DNA from: Natronococcus sp. A-GB1
GTDB lineage: Archaea > Halobacteriota > Halobacteria > Halobacteriales > Natrialbaceae
Direction of reading: 5' to 3'
NCBI RefSeq assembly: GCF_029688845.1
Contig: NZ_JARUKW010000010.1
Location: forward strand, 62,001 to 126,000
Length of the DNA stretch: 64,000 nucleotides
Shown here: positions 39,598 to 48,058 of the stretch, one piece after another
Numbering within the stretch: position 1 is the first letter of the stretch
How the letters are laid out: the number at the start of each line of letters is the position of its first letter
The notes under the pieces: model-generated
What the model was told of the DNA's origin: nothing
The model's input: only the letters and a program-made list of their open reading frames with translations
Databases searched by the model: none
Translations under genes and position numbers: made by a program

Positions 39598-40788
39598 ATG
39601 GTAAGTCATCACTCCATTTCGGGTCGGCCAGAGGCATCGCCGGCTCACTTCGGACTCCCCGGCGTCGGAATGACGAGGTTTACCGGGTCCGACGATCGAT
39701 CCCTCGCCGAGTTGCTAGAGACCGCCGCGGAACGGGCGCTCGACGACGCCAACGTCGAACCGGACGCCGTCGATTCGGTCCACGTCGGCAACATGGCCGC
39801 GGAAGCGTTCAACAACACCTCCGGACTGGCGAACGCGTTGACCGCCAGCCTCGGCCTCAGCCGGGCGTCCGCACGCCGGATCGAAAACACCAGCGCGACC
39901 GGAGCGAGCGCGGTGCTCGACGCGGTCGACACCGTTCGAGCGGGGCGGGCCGAGGTCGCACTCGCCGTCGGCGGCGAAAAGATGTCGGTCGCCGAGACGT
40001 CGGTCGCGACCGAGATCATCAGCCGGATCACGCACAGCCAGGAGTACGACCAGGGGATCACCCTTCCCTCGTTCGCGGGTCTCGCGGCCGCTCGGTACCT
40101 CGAGAGCTACGATGCGACCCGGCGCGACCTCGCACGGGTTGCGGTGAAGAACCACGCGAACGCCCGTCGGAACCCGTACGCACAGTTCGAGAGCGACGTG
40201 ACGGTCGCGGACGTCCTCGACTCGCCGGAGGTCGCGACGCCGCTTCGCCTGTACGACTGCTGCCCGACGACGGACGGAGCCGCCGCGGTGGTCGTCACGG
40301 CGGCGAACGCAGACGTGTCGGTGACAGCCTGCGAGAGCGCCGTCGGCGTCCACGCCGTCGCGGATCGGGTCGACCCGTTACGGATCGAGAGCGCTGCGGC
40401 CGCCGGGCGAGCCGCGTACGACGCAGCGGGAACGGGTCCCGACGAGATCGATGTCGCGTGCATCCACGACGCCTTCACCATCCTCGAGTGGCTCGAGATG
40501 GAGGAACTGGGGCTTGCCGAGCGGGGCGAGGCGTGGAAGCTGACCCGTGAGGGGCGGACCGATATCGACGGTGACGGGGACCTGACGGTCAACCCGGGTG
40601 GCGGGCTGAAAGCCCGGGGCCATCCGCTGGGTGCCACAGGGATCTCCCAACTCGTCGAACTCGTCTGGCAGCTTCGGGGGGACGTGCCCAACGACCGCGC
40701 GGTCGATTCGCCGCGGTACGGACTTGCGATCAACGTCGCCGGGTTCGGGAACAACAGCGTCTGTACGATCGTGGAGGCGAGCGGATGA
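39598..40788 (+). CDS. Thiolase-fold protein (SCP2/Ltp2-like) lacking the nucleophilic cysteine
   Basis: From ATG 39598 the 396-residue protein has the archaeal thiolase fold: PGVGMTRFTGSDDRSLAELL, VHVGNMAAEAF, VALAVGGEKMS, CIHDAFTILEWLEMEELGL (HDxF) and NPGGGLKARGHPLGATGISQ (GHPxGATG). The nucleophile motif reads IENTSATGASAV (96-107), so Ser99 stands where active thiolases have Cys (ENACASG). It probably does not carry out classical Claisen condensation; retro-aldol cleavage as in Ltp2-type enzymes is one option. It overlaps the DUF35 gene by 4 bp, the usual partner of such proteins. Confidence 0.88.
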   Translation: MVSHHSISGRPEASPAHFGLPGVGMTRFTGSDDRSLAELLETAAERALDDANVEPDAVDSVHVGNMAAEAFNNTSGLANALTASLGLSRASARRIENTSATGASAVLDAVDTVRAGRAEVALAVGGEKMSVAETSVATEIISRITHSQEYDQGITLPSFAGLAAARYLESYDATRRDLARVAVKNHANARRNPYAQFESDVTVADVLDSPEVATPLRLYDCCPTTDGAAAVVVTAANADVSVTACESAVGVHAVADRVDPLRIESAAAAGRAAYDAAGTGPDEIDVACIHDAFTILEWLEMEELGLAERGEAWKLTREGRTDIDGDGDLTVNPGGGLKARGHPLGATGISQLVELVWQLRGDVPNDRAVDSPRYGLAINVAGFGNNSVCTIVEASG

Positions 40789-41132
40789 CGCGCGTCCTCG
40801 AGTGTCCGAACTGCAGTCGACGAACCTTCTACGAGAAACGCCGCTGTCTCGACTGCGGCGCCGACGGGCTACGCACCCGTGATCCGGGCGTCGGAACCGT
40901 ACAGGCGGTGACGGCGGTTCACGTCACGCCCGACGGCGTCAGCGCCCCGAACCGGCTCGGTCTTGCCTCTTTCGACGGCGATGCGAGTATCATCGCCCGC
41001 CTCGAGACCGCTCTCGAGCCGGGCGACTTGGTCGTCCTCGAACCGACCGAAGGTGCGGAGTCGCCGCCATGGCTCGTCCCCGTCGAGACCGAGCAGAATC
41101 GGGAGACACCGACGAGTTCGGGCAAGCAGTGA
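40785..41132 (+). CDS. DUF35 OB-fold zinc-ribbon protein (acyl-CoA-associated)
   Basis: The 115-residue protein has an N-terminal zinc ribbon (Cys7, Cys10, Cys21, Cys24 in LECPNCSRRTFYEKRRCLDC) and an OB fold (DPGVGTVQAVTAVHVTPDGV, EPGDLVVLEP). DUF35 proteins bind acyl-CoA and form complexes with thiolases, HMG-CoA synthase or Ltp2. Here it overlaps the thiolase-fold gene by 4 bp (ATGA), so the two proteins almost certainly form a complex. The tail after residue 100 is not conserved. Confidence 0.92.
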   Translation: MTRVLECPNCSRRTFYEKRRCLDCGADGLRTRDPGVGTVQAVTAVHVTPDGVSAPNRLGLASFDGDASIIARLETALEPGDLVVLEPTEGAESPPWLVPVETEQNRETPTSSGKQ

Positions 41133-41148
41133 GACCGGTGACTGACGA

Positions 41149-41916
41149 TTATATAGAGTGAGCGATGTGGAGCTCGAGTTCGTTGACTGCGCCAAGCACC
41201 CGTTCCGGAAGCTCGTCGGTGAGCTGTGCTCCCTTGACGCGGTGGGCGGGTCCGGAGACGCTCAGCGCACCGATCACCTCGTCGTCGGCATTCGTTACCG
41301 CCGCGCCGACCGCGTGAACGCCCTCCGTCGTTTCCTGCCTGTTGAAGGCGTACCCGCGCTCTCGGATTCGTTCGCACTCCTCCTCGAGTTCCGCGCGCGT
41401 CGTGATGGTGTTCTCGCTCACGCCCTGTAACCCGTGGGTCGCGACGATCTCGTCGACACGGTCCGCTGGCACGTTCGCGAGGATCGCCTTTCCCGCGGCG
41501 CTCGTGTGGAGCGGGCCGCGCTTTCCGATGTGGGCGCCGGTCTGCACCGCGCTCTGGCCGACCTCGGTGTACAGGTAAACCCGCTCGCCGTGTTCCTCGA
41601 CGATAAACTGGGCGCGCTCTCCGGTCTCCGCCGCCAGCGCGTCGACCTTCTGCTTGATCATCGGGTACGCGGTCGTCGTTCGCTGGGCGTGGCCGCCGAC
41701 GGTGAGAAACTGAAATCCGATCCGGTAGCGCCCGTCCGTACACACTACGTAGCTGTGCTCGCGGAGCGTGACGAGGTGACGATGGACGGTGCTCGGGGCG
41801 AGTCCGAGATGTTCGGATAGTTCGTGGATCGTCGCCTCTCCCAGCTCTCGGAGCGCATCGATGACTCGTATGGAGGTCTCGGTCGTGCGTGCCCCCGATT
41901 TGGGTTTGTTTGCCAT
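41149..41916 (-). CDS. IclR-family transcriptional regulator (1)
   Basis: The 255-residue protein has an N-terminal winged helix (TETSIRVIDALRELGEATIH, LAPSTVHRHLVTLREHSYVV) and a C-terminal effector domain (VGQSAVQTGAHIGKRGPLHT SAAGKAILANVPADRVDEIV, IGALSVSGPAHRV). ATG 41916 lies about 25 bp from TATA-like AATTTATAATG (41939-41949, minus strand), giving a leaderless mRNA. It sits between the thiolase/DUF35 pair and an MFS gene with CoA-transferase; either could be its target. IclR proteins often sense small organic or aromatic acids. Confidence 0.93.
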   Translation of the reverse strand: MANKPKSGARTTETSIRVIDALRELGEATIHELSEHLGLAPSTVHRHLVTLREHSYVVCTDGRYRIGFQFLTVGGHAQRTTTAYPMIKQKVDALAAETGERAQFIVEEHGERVYLYTEVGQSAVQTGAHIGKRGPLHTSAAGKAILANVPADRVDEIVATHGLQGVSENTITTRAELEEECERIRERGYAFNRQETTEGVHAVGAAVTNADDEVIGALSVSGPAHRVKGAQLTDELPERVLGAVNELELHIAHSI

Positions 41917-42431
41917 ACTCGATCCTGGGAACCCGGGCATTATAAATTATGCCACTCCTTGCGGAGACGGGCCTCCAGATCGGTCTCCCTCTAGATCCTA
42001 CAGAGCGGGATCAGCGACTTTCGCACCGTGACAGAGACTCCTGTTTCGGCCGTTTTCCGACAACAATCCCAATATATTATCATCCAAAACCGAGGCCGTC
42101 CCATGAAATTACATTCGTACCTTCGTAATGATATCCACGGGGCCAGCAGTCGGACGTGTGATGTGGCCTCATTCGTCATGTTCTGGTGTTCTTCGCGTAC
42201 ATCCCGGACTCTCGGATGCTACATTGGCGGACTGATACCAAAATAACCGCCTTCCGAGTCTCGTACAACTGTCCCGAGCCTCATTTAGGCCCATCCGAAT
42301 AACTGGGACAGATTACGCCAGCACACCCCGCTCGAGAGCGAACGCGACAGGGAATCGGTTAAGTAGATTCGACACGCTTCGTTATGCCATGCCAGGTTCG
42401 TCCTCCCGCTGGAAGGAAGTGGTGAACGGCG
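41917..42431. other. 515-bp divergent region between IclR and MFS genes
   Basis: No gene supported. The left part holds the IclR promoter (AATTATAAATT-like at about 41939-41949). AT-rich CAATATATTATCATCC at about 42069-42084 could be a promoter of a long leader or a regulator site. The right end lacks a clear TATA box next to the MFS start. Confidence 0.5.
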
Positions 42432-43667
42432 ATGGATGAGAACGATCGCTCGATTACGGGGTTTACGATGCTCGCACACGGCATCTTTCATACCTACGAG
42501 CTGAGCATCCCCATCTTCATCGTCATCTGGCTGGACGTCTTCGACGTCTCGCCGTTCGTCCTCGGCGTTGTCGTCAGTATCGGCTACGGCCTCATCGGCG
42601 TCGGTGCGATCCCGAGCGGTCTGCTCTCGGATACCTACGGATCGAGGCGACTGATCGTCGCCTCGGTGGTCGGAATGGGTGGCGGCTTCTTCCTCCTCGC
42701 GCTCGCGCCGAACGTCTACGTGTTGATGGTAGCCATCGTCATATGGGGTGTCGCCGCGAGCGTCTACCACCCCGCCGGTCTGTCGCTGATCAGCCGCGGT
42801 GCGAAAAATCGCGGCACGGTGTTCGCTTACCACGGCGTCGGCGGCAACATCGGCACCGCGTTCGGCCCGCTGTTGACCGCCTCGTTGCTCCTCTTTTTCG
42901 ACTGGCGGCTCGTCGTCGTCGCACTCACCGTCCCGGCCGTGGCCGTCGTCGCGTTCGGCTCGCTGATCGAGTTCAACGAGAACGCCGCGACCGCGGCCGA
43001 CGGCGGAACGGACGACACCGACGACGACGGGTCGCCGATGGACCTCCAGTCGATCGTCGACGACTCGAGGCTACTGCTCACGACCGGGTTCCTGCTCACG
43101 TTCGCCGCGATCATGATCTACGGAATCTACTACCGTGGCCTGCTTACGTTCCTGCCCGACATGATCGGGGGACTGCCGCAGTTCGGCACCTACGAAATCT
43201 TCGGCCAGGAGGCCGAGCCCGCACAGTATATCTACACGGGGATCCTGATGATCGGCATTCTGGGACAGTACGCCGGTGGCCGGGTCACCGACCACGTTCG
43301 GACGGAGTACGCGTTCTTCTCGACGCTGTTCGCTCTCGGCGTGCTCGCGTTCGTTTTCATCCCCTCCGTCGGCTGGGGGCTCGCTCCGTTCCTACTCGTC
43401 TGTGCCGCGCTCGGGTTTTTCCTCTACGCGACGGCGCCGATCTACCAGGTGGTTATCGCCGAGTACGCGGCCGCCGACGTCCACGGCCTCTCCTACGGCT
43501 ACGCCTACCTCGGGATGTTCGGCTTCGGCGCGGCGGGTGCCGCACTCGCCGGCTCACTGCTCACCTACGCGAGCGAGACCGTGCTCCTCGGAACACTCGG
43601 TGTACTCGCGCTCGTGGGTGCGGGGATCGTGATCACCCTGATCACGTTGTACGGTGAGGGCAGGTAA
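42432..43667 (+). CDS. MFS transporter
   Basis: The 411-residue protein has twelve helices split by an acidic cytoplasmic loop (about residues 180-205, AADGGTDDTDDDGSPMD). The MFS loop signature GLLSDTYGSRRLIVASVVGM occurs between helices 2 and 3. Helix 5 region WGVAASVYHPAGLSLISRGA is reminiscent of NarK/fosmidomycin-type members. It likely carries an organic acid or its analogue for the downstream CoA-transferase, which starts 42 bp later with its own TATA box. Confidence 0.92.
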   Translation: MDENDRSITGFTMLAHGIFHTYELSIPIFIVIWLDVFDVSPFVLGVVVSIGYGLIGVGAIPSGLLSDTYGSRRLIVASVVGMGGGFFLLALAPNVYVLMVAIVIWGVAASVYHPAGLSLISRGAKNRGTVFAYHGVGGNIGTAFGPLLTASLLLFFDWRLVVVALTVPAVAVVAFGSLIEFNENAATAADGGTDDTDDDGSPMDLQSIVDDSRLLLTTGFLLTFAAIMIYGIYYRGLLTFLPDMIGGLPQFGTYEIFGQEAEPAQYIYTGILMIGILGQYAGGRVTDHVRTEYAFFSTLFALGVLAFVFIPSVGWGLAPFLLVCAALGFFLYATAPIYQVVIAEYAAADVHGLSYGYAYLGMFGFGAAGAALAGSLLTYASETVLLGTLGVLALVGAGIVITLITLYGEGR

Positions 43668-43709
43668 CCAACGACAAGATTTAATACGGTATTCTCGCAT
43701 CCTTGGTGT

Positions 43710-44960
43710 ATGGTAGCCAGAGCTAGCCGTGGGATTCTCGACGACATCACCGTCGTCGATCTGACGACGTTCGTGACCGGCGGATTCGCGACGCTGATGC
43801 TTGCGAACCAGGGGGCGGAAGTCATCAAGATCGAGCGGCCGGAGGTCGGCGACGACAGCAGACACTCGGGGCCGCCGTTCGTCGACATCTCCGACTACGA
43901 AGGTGAGGGACGGGCGGCGTCCGAACACGGCGAGTCACCGTACTTCTGGACGGTCAACTACGACAAGAAGAGCGTCGAACTCAACCTCAAATCCGAGGAG
44001 GGGTACGAGATCTGTCGGGAGCTGATCGACGAGGCCGACGTCGTCGTCGAGAACTTCAGGCCGGGGACCGCAGAACGGCTCGGCCTTGGCTACGATGAGC
44101 TTTCCGAGAACCACCCCGAACTCGTCTACTGTTCGATCTCCGCGTTCGGCGACTCGGGGCCCTGGAGCGACCGTCCCGGCTACGATTTACTGATTCAGGG
44201 GATGAGCGGCATGATGAGCGTTACTGGCCCCGAGGGTGGTGACCCCGTCAAGGTCGGGCTTCCGCAGACCGATCTGATCACCGCGATGTGGTCCGCGTTC
44301 GGGATCGTCAACGCGCTCTACCGACGCGAGCGGACCGGCGAGGGCGAACGCGTCGAACTCGGGATGCTCGACGCGGCGCTCCCGTGGCTGACCAAACAGG
44401 CCGGGAAGGCGTTCGTCGGCGACGAGCCGACCAGGATGGGGACGAAGGATCCGGTGCTCGCACCCTACCAGAGCTATCCGACCGCCGACGGCTACCTCAA
44501 CGTCGCCTGCGGAAATCAGAAGCTGTGGGAACAGTTCTGCGCGGAGATCGACCGCGAGGACCTCGCGTCGGATCCCCGCTTCGAGTCCAACGCCGACAGG
44601 GTCGCGAACATGGACGCCCTCGAGGAGGAACTCGCCGAGACGCTCACCGAGCGCTCGACCGACGAGTGGGTCGAACGCCTCGCCGACGACGCCGGTCTGC
44701 CGGTCGGACCGGTCTACAGTGTCGACGAGGCGCTGGACAACGAACAGGTCAACGCGCGCGGCGCGGTCGACAGCCTCTCTCACCCCGCCGCCGGCGAGAT
44801 CCCGATCCTCGAACACCCGCTGAACTACGCCGAGTCCGAGAGCGGGTTCGACGAGGCGCCGCCGCTGCTCGGCGAGGACACCGAGGACATCGTCCAGGCG
44901 CTTGGGTATTCGGAGGCGGAGATCGAAGAGCTTCGCCGGAAGGGAGCGCTGTCGGGCTGA
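43710..44960 (+). CDS. CaiB/BaiF (family III) CoA-transferase (1)
   Basis: The 416-residue enzyme begins ITVVDLTTFVTGGFATLMLA NQGAEVIKIERPEVGDDSR and has the catalytic aspartate at 188 in KVGLPQTDLITAMW. The NYDKKSVELNLKSEEGYEIC and SVTGPEGGDPVKVGLP blocks are family hallmarks. It moves CoA between carboxylates by an aspartyl-CoA intermediate. A TATA box (ATTTAATAC, about 43680) precedes ATG 43710 by about 28 bp (leaderless). Its relation to the TPP enzyme downstream suggests that CoA activation of an acid precedes cleavage. Confidence 0.93.
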   Translation: MVARASRGILDDITVVDLTTFVTGGFATLMLANQGAEVIKIERPEVGDDSRHSGPPFVDISDYEGEGRAASEHGESPYFWTVNYDKKSVELNLKSEEGYEICRELIDEADVVVENFRPGTAERLGLGYDELSENHPELVYCSISAFGDSGPWSDRPGYDLLIQGMSGMMSVTGPEGGDPVKVGLPQTDLITAMWSAFGIVNALYRRERTGEGERVELGMLDAALPWLTKQAGKAFVGDEPTRMGTKDPVLAPYQSYPTADGYLNVACGNQKLWEQFCAEIDREDLASDPRFESNADRVANMDALEEELAETLTERSTDEWVERLADDAGLPVGPVYSVDEALDNEQVNARGAVDSLSHPAAGEIPILEHPLNYAESESGFDEAPPLLGEDTEDIVQALGYSEAEIEELRRKGALSG

Positions 44961-45138
44961 GCTGGCCGCATGAGGGGGCTTAGGCCCCATTGAGGAGCGG
45001 TGGCGCTGTCGAGCCGCGAGACGTGCCGGCAGCCGATCCCCGTCTCGAGCGAGACCGCGGGTTCTTGGAGCGATAGCTCCGCATTCGGCCGAAACCGACC
45101 GCAGGCGTCGAAGGATTTATGATAGTGCTCGGGAGTAG

Positions 45139-45156
45139 GAGTAGGTAGCCCTACTC
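45139..45156. promoter_or_regulatory. 7-bp inverted repeat before the TPP-enzyme gene
   Basis: GAGTAGG-TAGC-CCTACTC is a perfect inverted repeat ending 12 bp before ATG 45169 and about 25 bp after the TATA-like GATTTATGAT (about 45113). It is placed over or just behind the transcription start and may be an operator, for example for one of the two IclR proteins. Confidence 0.55.
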
Positions 45157-45168
45157 GGAGCAAACACT

Positions 45169-46779
45169 ATGGATGTCAATCAAGCGATCGCGCGCACCCT
45201 GAAAGAGGAAGGAGTAGAGTATCTGTTCGGGTTTCCGAGCAACCCACTCTTCGATACCGGTGCGGCCGAAGAGGAAGGGATTCGAACGATCATCACCAGG
45301 CAGGAACGGACCGCCGTTCACATGGCCGACGCCGTCGGGCGACTGAGTTCCGGCGAGCGGGTCGGCGCGTTCGCGTGCCAGCACGGCCCCGGCACGGAGA
45401 ACTCCTTCGGCGGCGTCGCCCAGGCCTACGGCGAGTCGGCGCCGATCGTCGCGATCCCCGCCGGCTACGACGAGGCCAAGACCGACGTCGATCCCAAGTT
45501 CAGCTCGCTGGTCAACTACCAGCACGTCAGCAAGTCCTGTGAGCAGCTGACGAATCCCGACGCCGTCGGCGAGACGATGCGCCGCGCGTTCAGCGCGGCC
45601 CGGAACGGTCGTCCGCGTCCGGCCGTCGTCGAGGTTCCCAAGGACGTCTTCTACACCGACCTCTCCGAGGACTTCGAGTACCAGCCGACGTCGTCGAACC
45701 GGTCCGGTCCCGACCCGGACGGCGTCGACGAGATTGCGGACGTCCTGCTCGAGGCCGAGAACCCCGTCATCTTCGCCGGTCAGGGCGTCCACTACGCCGA
45801 GGCGTGGGACGAGCTACGGGAGCTGGCCGAGACGCTCGAGGCGCCCGTCGCGACCAGCCTCAACGGCAAGAGCGCGTTCCCGGAGGATCACCAGCTGTCG
45901 CTGGGCGCCGCCAGCAAGAGCGAACCGGGACAGCTCGCACACTTCATGCGAGAGACCGACGTGCTCTTCGGCGTCGGCTGTAGCTTCACCGAGACCGCCT
46001 ACGGCGTTACGGTCCCCGACGGACCGACGATCATCCACTCGACGCTCGACTCGACGGACATCGACAAGGACGTCGAGTCCGACTACTCGCTGGTCGGCGA
46101 CGCCAAGCTGACCCTCGACGCGCTGGTCGACGCCGTCGACGCACAGGTCGGCGACTCCCGCGACCGTTTCGACGACGTCGTCAGCGAGATCGAGGACGCA
46201 CGCGAGGCGTGGCTCGACGAGTGGCGGCCGAAGCTCACGTCGGAGGAGACGCCGATCAACCCCTACCGCGTGATCCACGAGCTCACGGAGGTCCTCGACG
46301 CCGAGGACACGATCATCACCCACGACGCCGGCAACCCGCGGGACTTCCTGGCACCGTTCTGGGAGTCGACCGAGCCCCTGTCGTACATCGGCTGGGGGAA
46401 AACGACCCAGCTCGGCTATGGGCTCGGACTCGCGCTGGGTGCGAAGCTGCTCCACCCCGACAAGCACTGCATCAATCTCATGGGCGACGGCGCGATCGGA
46501 ATGACCGGACTGGACTTCGAGACGGCCGCCCGCGAGGACATCCCGATCCTGACGATCCACCTGAACAACTACGAGATGGCATCCTACGACACGCCCTTTT
46601 CCGGCGACTTCGCCGACGTCGGCGAGGCGCTTGGCGGCTACGGCGAACGCGTCGAGGATCCCGACGAGGTCGGCCCGGCCATCGAACGTGCTATCGAACA
46701 GACCGAGTCCGGCACGCCCGCACTGCTCGAGATCATCACTTCGAAGGAGACCGAGCTCTCGCGGCCGGACCTCGAGTAG
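45169..46779 (+). CDS. Thiamine-pyrophosphate-dependent enzyme (acetolactate synthase/oxalyl-CoA decarboxylase superfamily)
   Basis: The 536-residue protein has the three domains of this superfamily. The catalytic glutamate is Glu46 in IITRQERTAVHMADAVGR; the TPP/Mg site is near residue 440 in LMGDGAIGMTGLDFETAA, ending in IHLNN. It is shorter than most acetolactate synthases and has no ilvN partner. With CoA-transferases nearby it could be an oxalyl-CoA decarboxylase, a 2-hydroxyacyl-CoA lyase, or a glyoxylate carboligase; motifs alone do not decide. An inverted repeat just upstream suggests control by a local regulator. Confidence 0.88.
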   Translation: MDVNQAIARTLKEEGVEYLFGFPSNPLFDTGAAEEEGIRTIITRQERTAVHMADAVGRLSSGERVGAFACQHGPGTENSFGGVAQAYGESAPIVAIPAGYDEAKTDVDPKFSSLVNYQHVSKSCEQLTNPDAVGETMRRAFSAARNGRPRPAVVEVPKDVFYTDLSEDFEYQPTSSNRSGPDPDGVDEIADVLLEAENPVIFAGQGVHYAEAWDELRELAETLEAPVATSLNGKSAFPEDHQLSLGAASKSEPGQLAHFMRETDVLFGVGCSFTETAYGVTVPDGPTIIHSTLDSTDIDKDVESDYSLVGDAKLTLDALVDAVDAQVGDSRDRFDDVVSEIEDAREAWLDEWRPKLTSEETPINPYRVIHELTEVLDAEDTIITHDAGNPRDFLAPFWESTEPLSYIGWGKTTQLGYGLGLALGAKLLHPDKHCINLMGDGAIGMTGLDFETAAREDIPILTIHLNNYEMASYDTPFSGDFADVGEALGGYGERVEDPDEVGPAIERAIEQTESGTPALLEIITSKETELSRPDLE

Positions 46780-46861
46780 AACGGCACCGCCAAATCTTCT
46801 CCTCTCGGCTTTCGTACCGCGAGCCGACGCTTCCGCCGAATCGGCAAAACGGCCGAGCGCG

Positions 46862-48058
46862 TCAGTCGCCGAACGCGCCGTCCTCGCTCCACTGCTCGAG
46901 GGTCGTCTGGTCGCTCGCGACCTCGTCGAACACCTCCTCGGTGTGCTCGCCGAGTCGCGGCGCCGGCGATTGGACGACGGTGTCGTAGTCGGGGTAGTTG
47001 ATCGGATGGCCCGGCAGCAGGCATTCGCCCCAGTCGGGATCGTCGTGGTCGACGACGAGGTTTCGGGCGGTCGTCTGCTCGTCCGCGACGACGTCGGCCA
47101 CGTCGTTGATCGGGCCACAGGGGAAGTTCGCGGCCGTCAGCTGCTCGAGCCAGTGCTCGGTGGACTCCCGCTCGAGGGCCGCCTGGATCAGTTCCGTCAC
47201 GCGCTCGGCGTCGTCCTGACGGTCGTCGTTGGTCGGGTACTGCCGGAGCTCCTCATCGCCGACAAGATCGACGAAGTCGTCCCAGCGGTCGTCGCTGGGG
47301 ACGCCGGTGACGATGGCGCCGTCGGCGGTCTCGAAGCGCTGGTAGGGAACGAGCGTCTGGTGGGTCACGCCCTGGGGGCCGGGAACGGAGCCGTCCATCG
47401 AGTACTCCGTGAGGTACTCGTTGAGCAGGGTGACGATCGAGTCGAACAGGCCGACGTCGAACTTCCCGACGAACGAGCCGGACTCCTCGGTGCGGTCGCG
47501 CTCGTAGAGCCGCGCGAGAACGCCCATCGCGGCGAACATCCCCGTGGTGAGGTCGCCGATCGCCTGTCCGACCTTGACGGGCTCGCCGCCCTCGGGGCCG
47601 GTGACGCTCATGATGCCCCCTTCGGCCTGGAGGATGAGGTCGAGTCCGGGCTGCTCTCGCTTTGGACCGGTCTCGCCGTACCCCTTGATACTCGCGTAGA
47701 CGATTCCGGGATTGCGTTCGCTGATCTCGTCGTAGCCGATGCCGAGCTTGTCGGTGACGCCGTAGCCGAAGTTCTCGACGAAGACGTCGGCACTGGCGAT
47801 CAGCTCACGGGCGGCCTCCGTTCCTGCGTCGGTCTTGAGATCGAGGGTGACCGAGCGCTTGTTTCGGTTGTTCGCCATGAAGTACCCCGACTTGCCGTCG
47901 GGACCGATCCCCTGGGATCGGGCCGGATCGCCGACGCCCGGCCGTTCGATCTTCACGACGTCGGCGCCCATGTCGGCGAGCAGCGCTCCGCAGAACGGCC
48001 CCGCGCGGTGACCGGTCATCTCGACGACCGAGACGCCCGAAAGCGGTCCCCCGGTCAT
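46862..48058 (-). CDS. CaiB/BaiF (family III) CoA-transferase (2)
   Basis: This 398-residue enzyme starts at ATG 48058, MTGGPLSGVSVVEMTGHRAG, with IERPGVGDPAR and MANNRNKRSVTLDLKTDAG blocks. The catalytic aspartate is Asp169 in VGQAIGDLTTGMFAAMG, the same number as in formyl-CoA:oxalate CoA-transferase. Its start overlaps the crotonase stop by 4 bp, so the crotonase and CoA-transferase form one operon. The product converges with the TPP enzyme gene. Probably it activates or recycles the CoA of the crotonase substrate. Confidence 0.93.
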   Translation of the reverse strand: MTGGPLSGVSVVEMTGHRAGPFCGALLADMGADVVKIERPGVGDPARSQGIGPDGKSGYFMANNRNKRSVTLDLKTDAGTEAARELIASADVFVENFGYGVTDKLGIGYDEISERNPGIVYASIKGYGETGPKREQPGLDLILQAEGGIMSVTGPEGGEPVKVGQAIGDLTTGMFAAMGVLARLYERDRTEESGSFVGKFDVGLFDSIVTLLNEYLTEYSMDGSVPGPQGVTHQTLVPYQRFETADGAIVTGVPSDDRWDDFVDLVGDEELRQYPTNDDRQDDAERVTELIQAALERESTEHWLEQLTAANFPCGPINDVADVVADEQTTARNLVVDHDDPDWGECLLPGHPINYPDYDTVVQSPAPRLGEHTEEVFDEVASDQTTLEQWSEDGAFGD

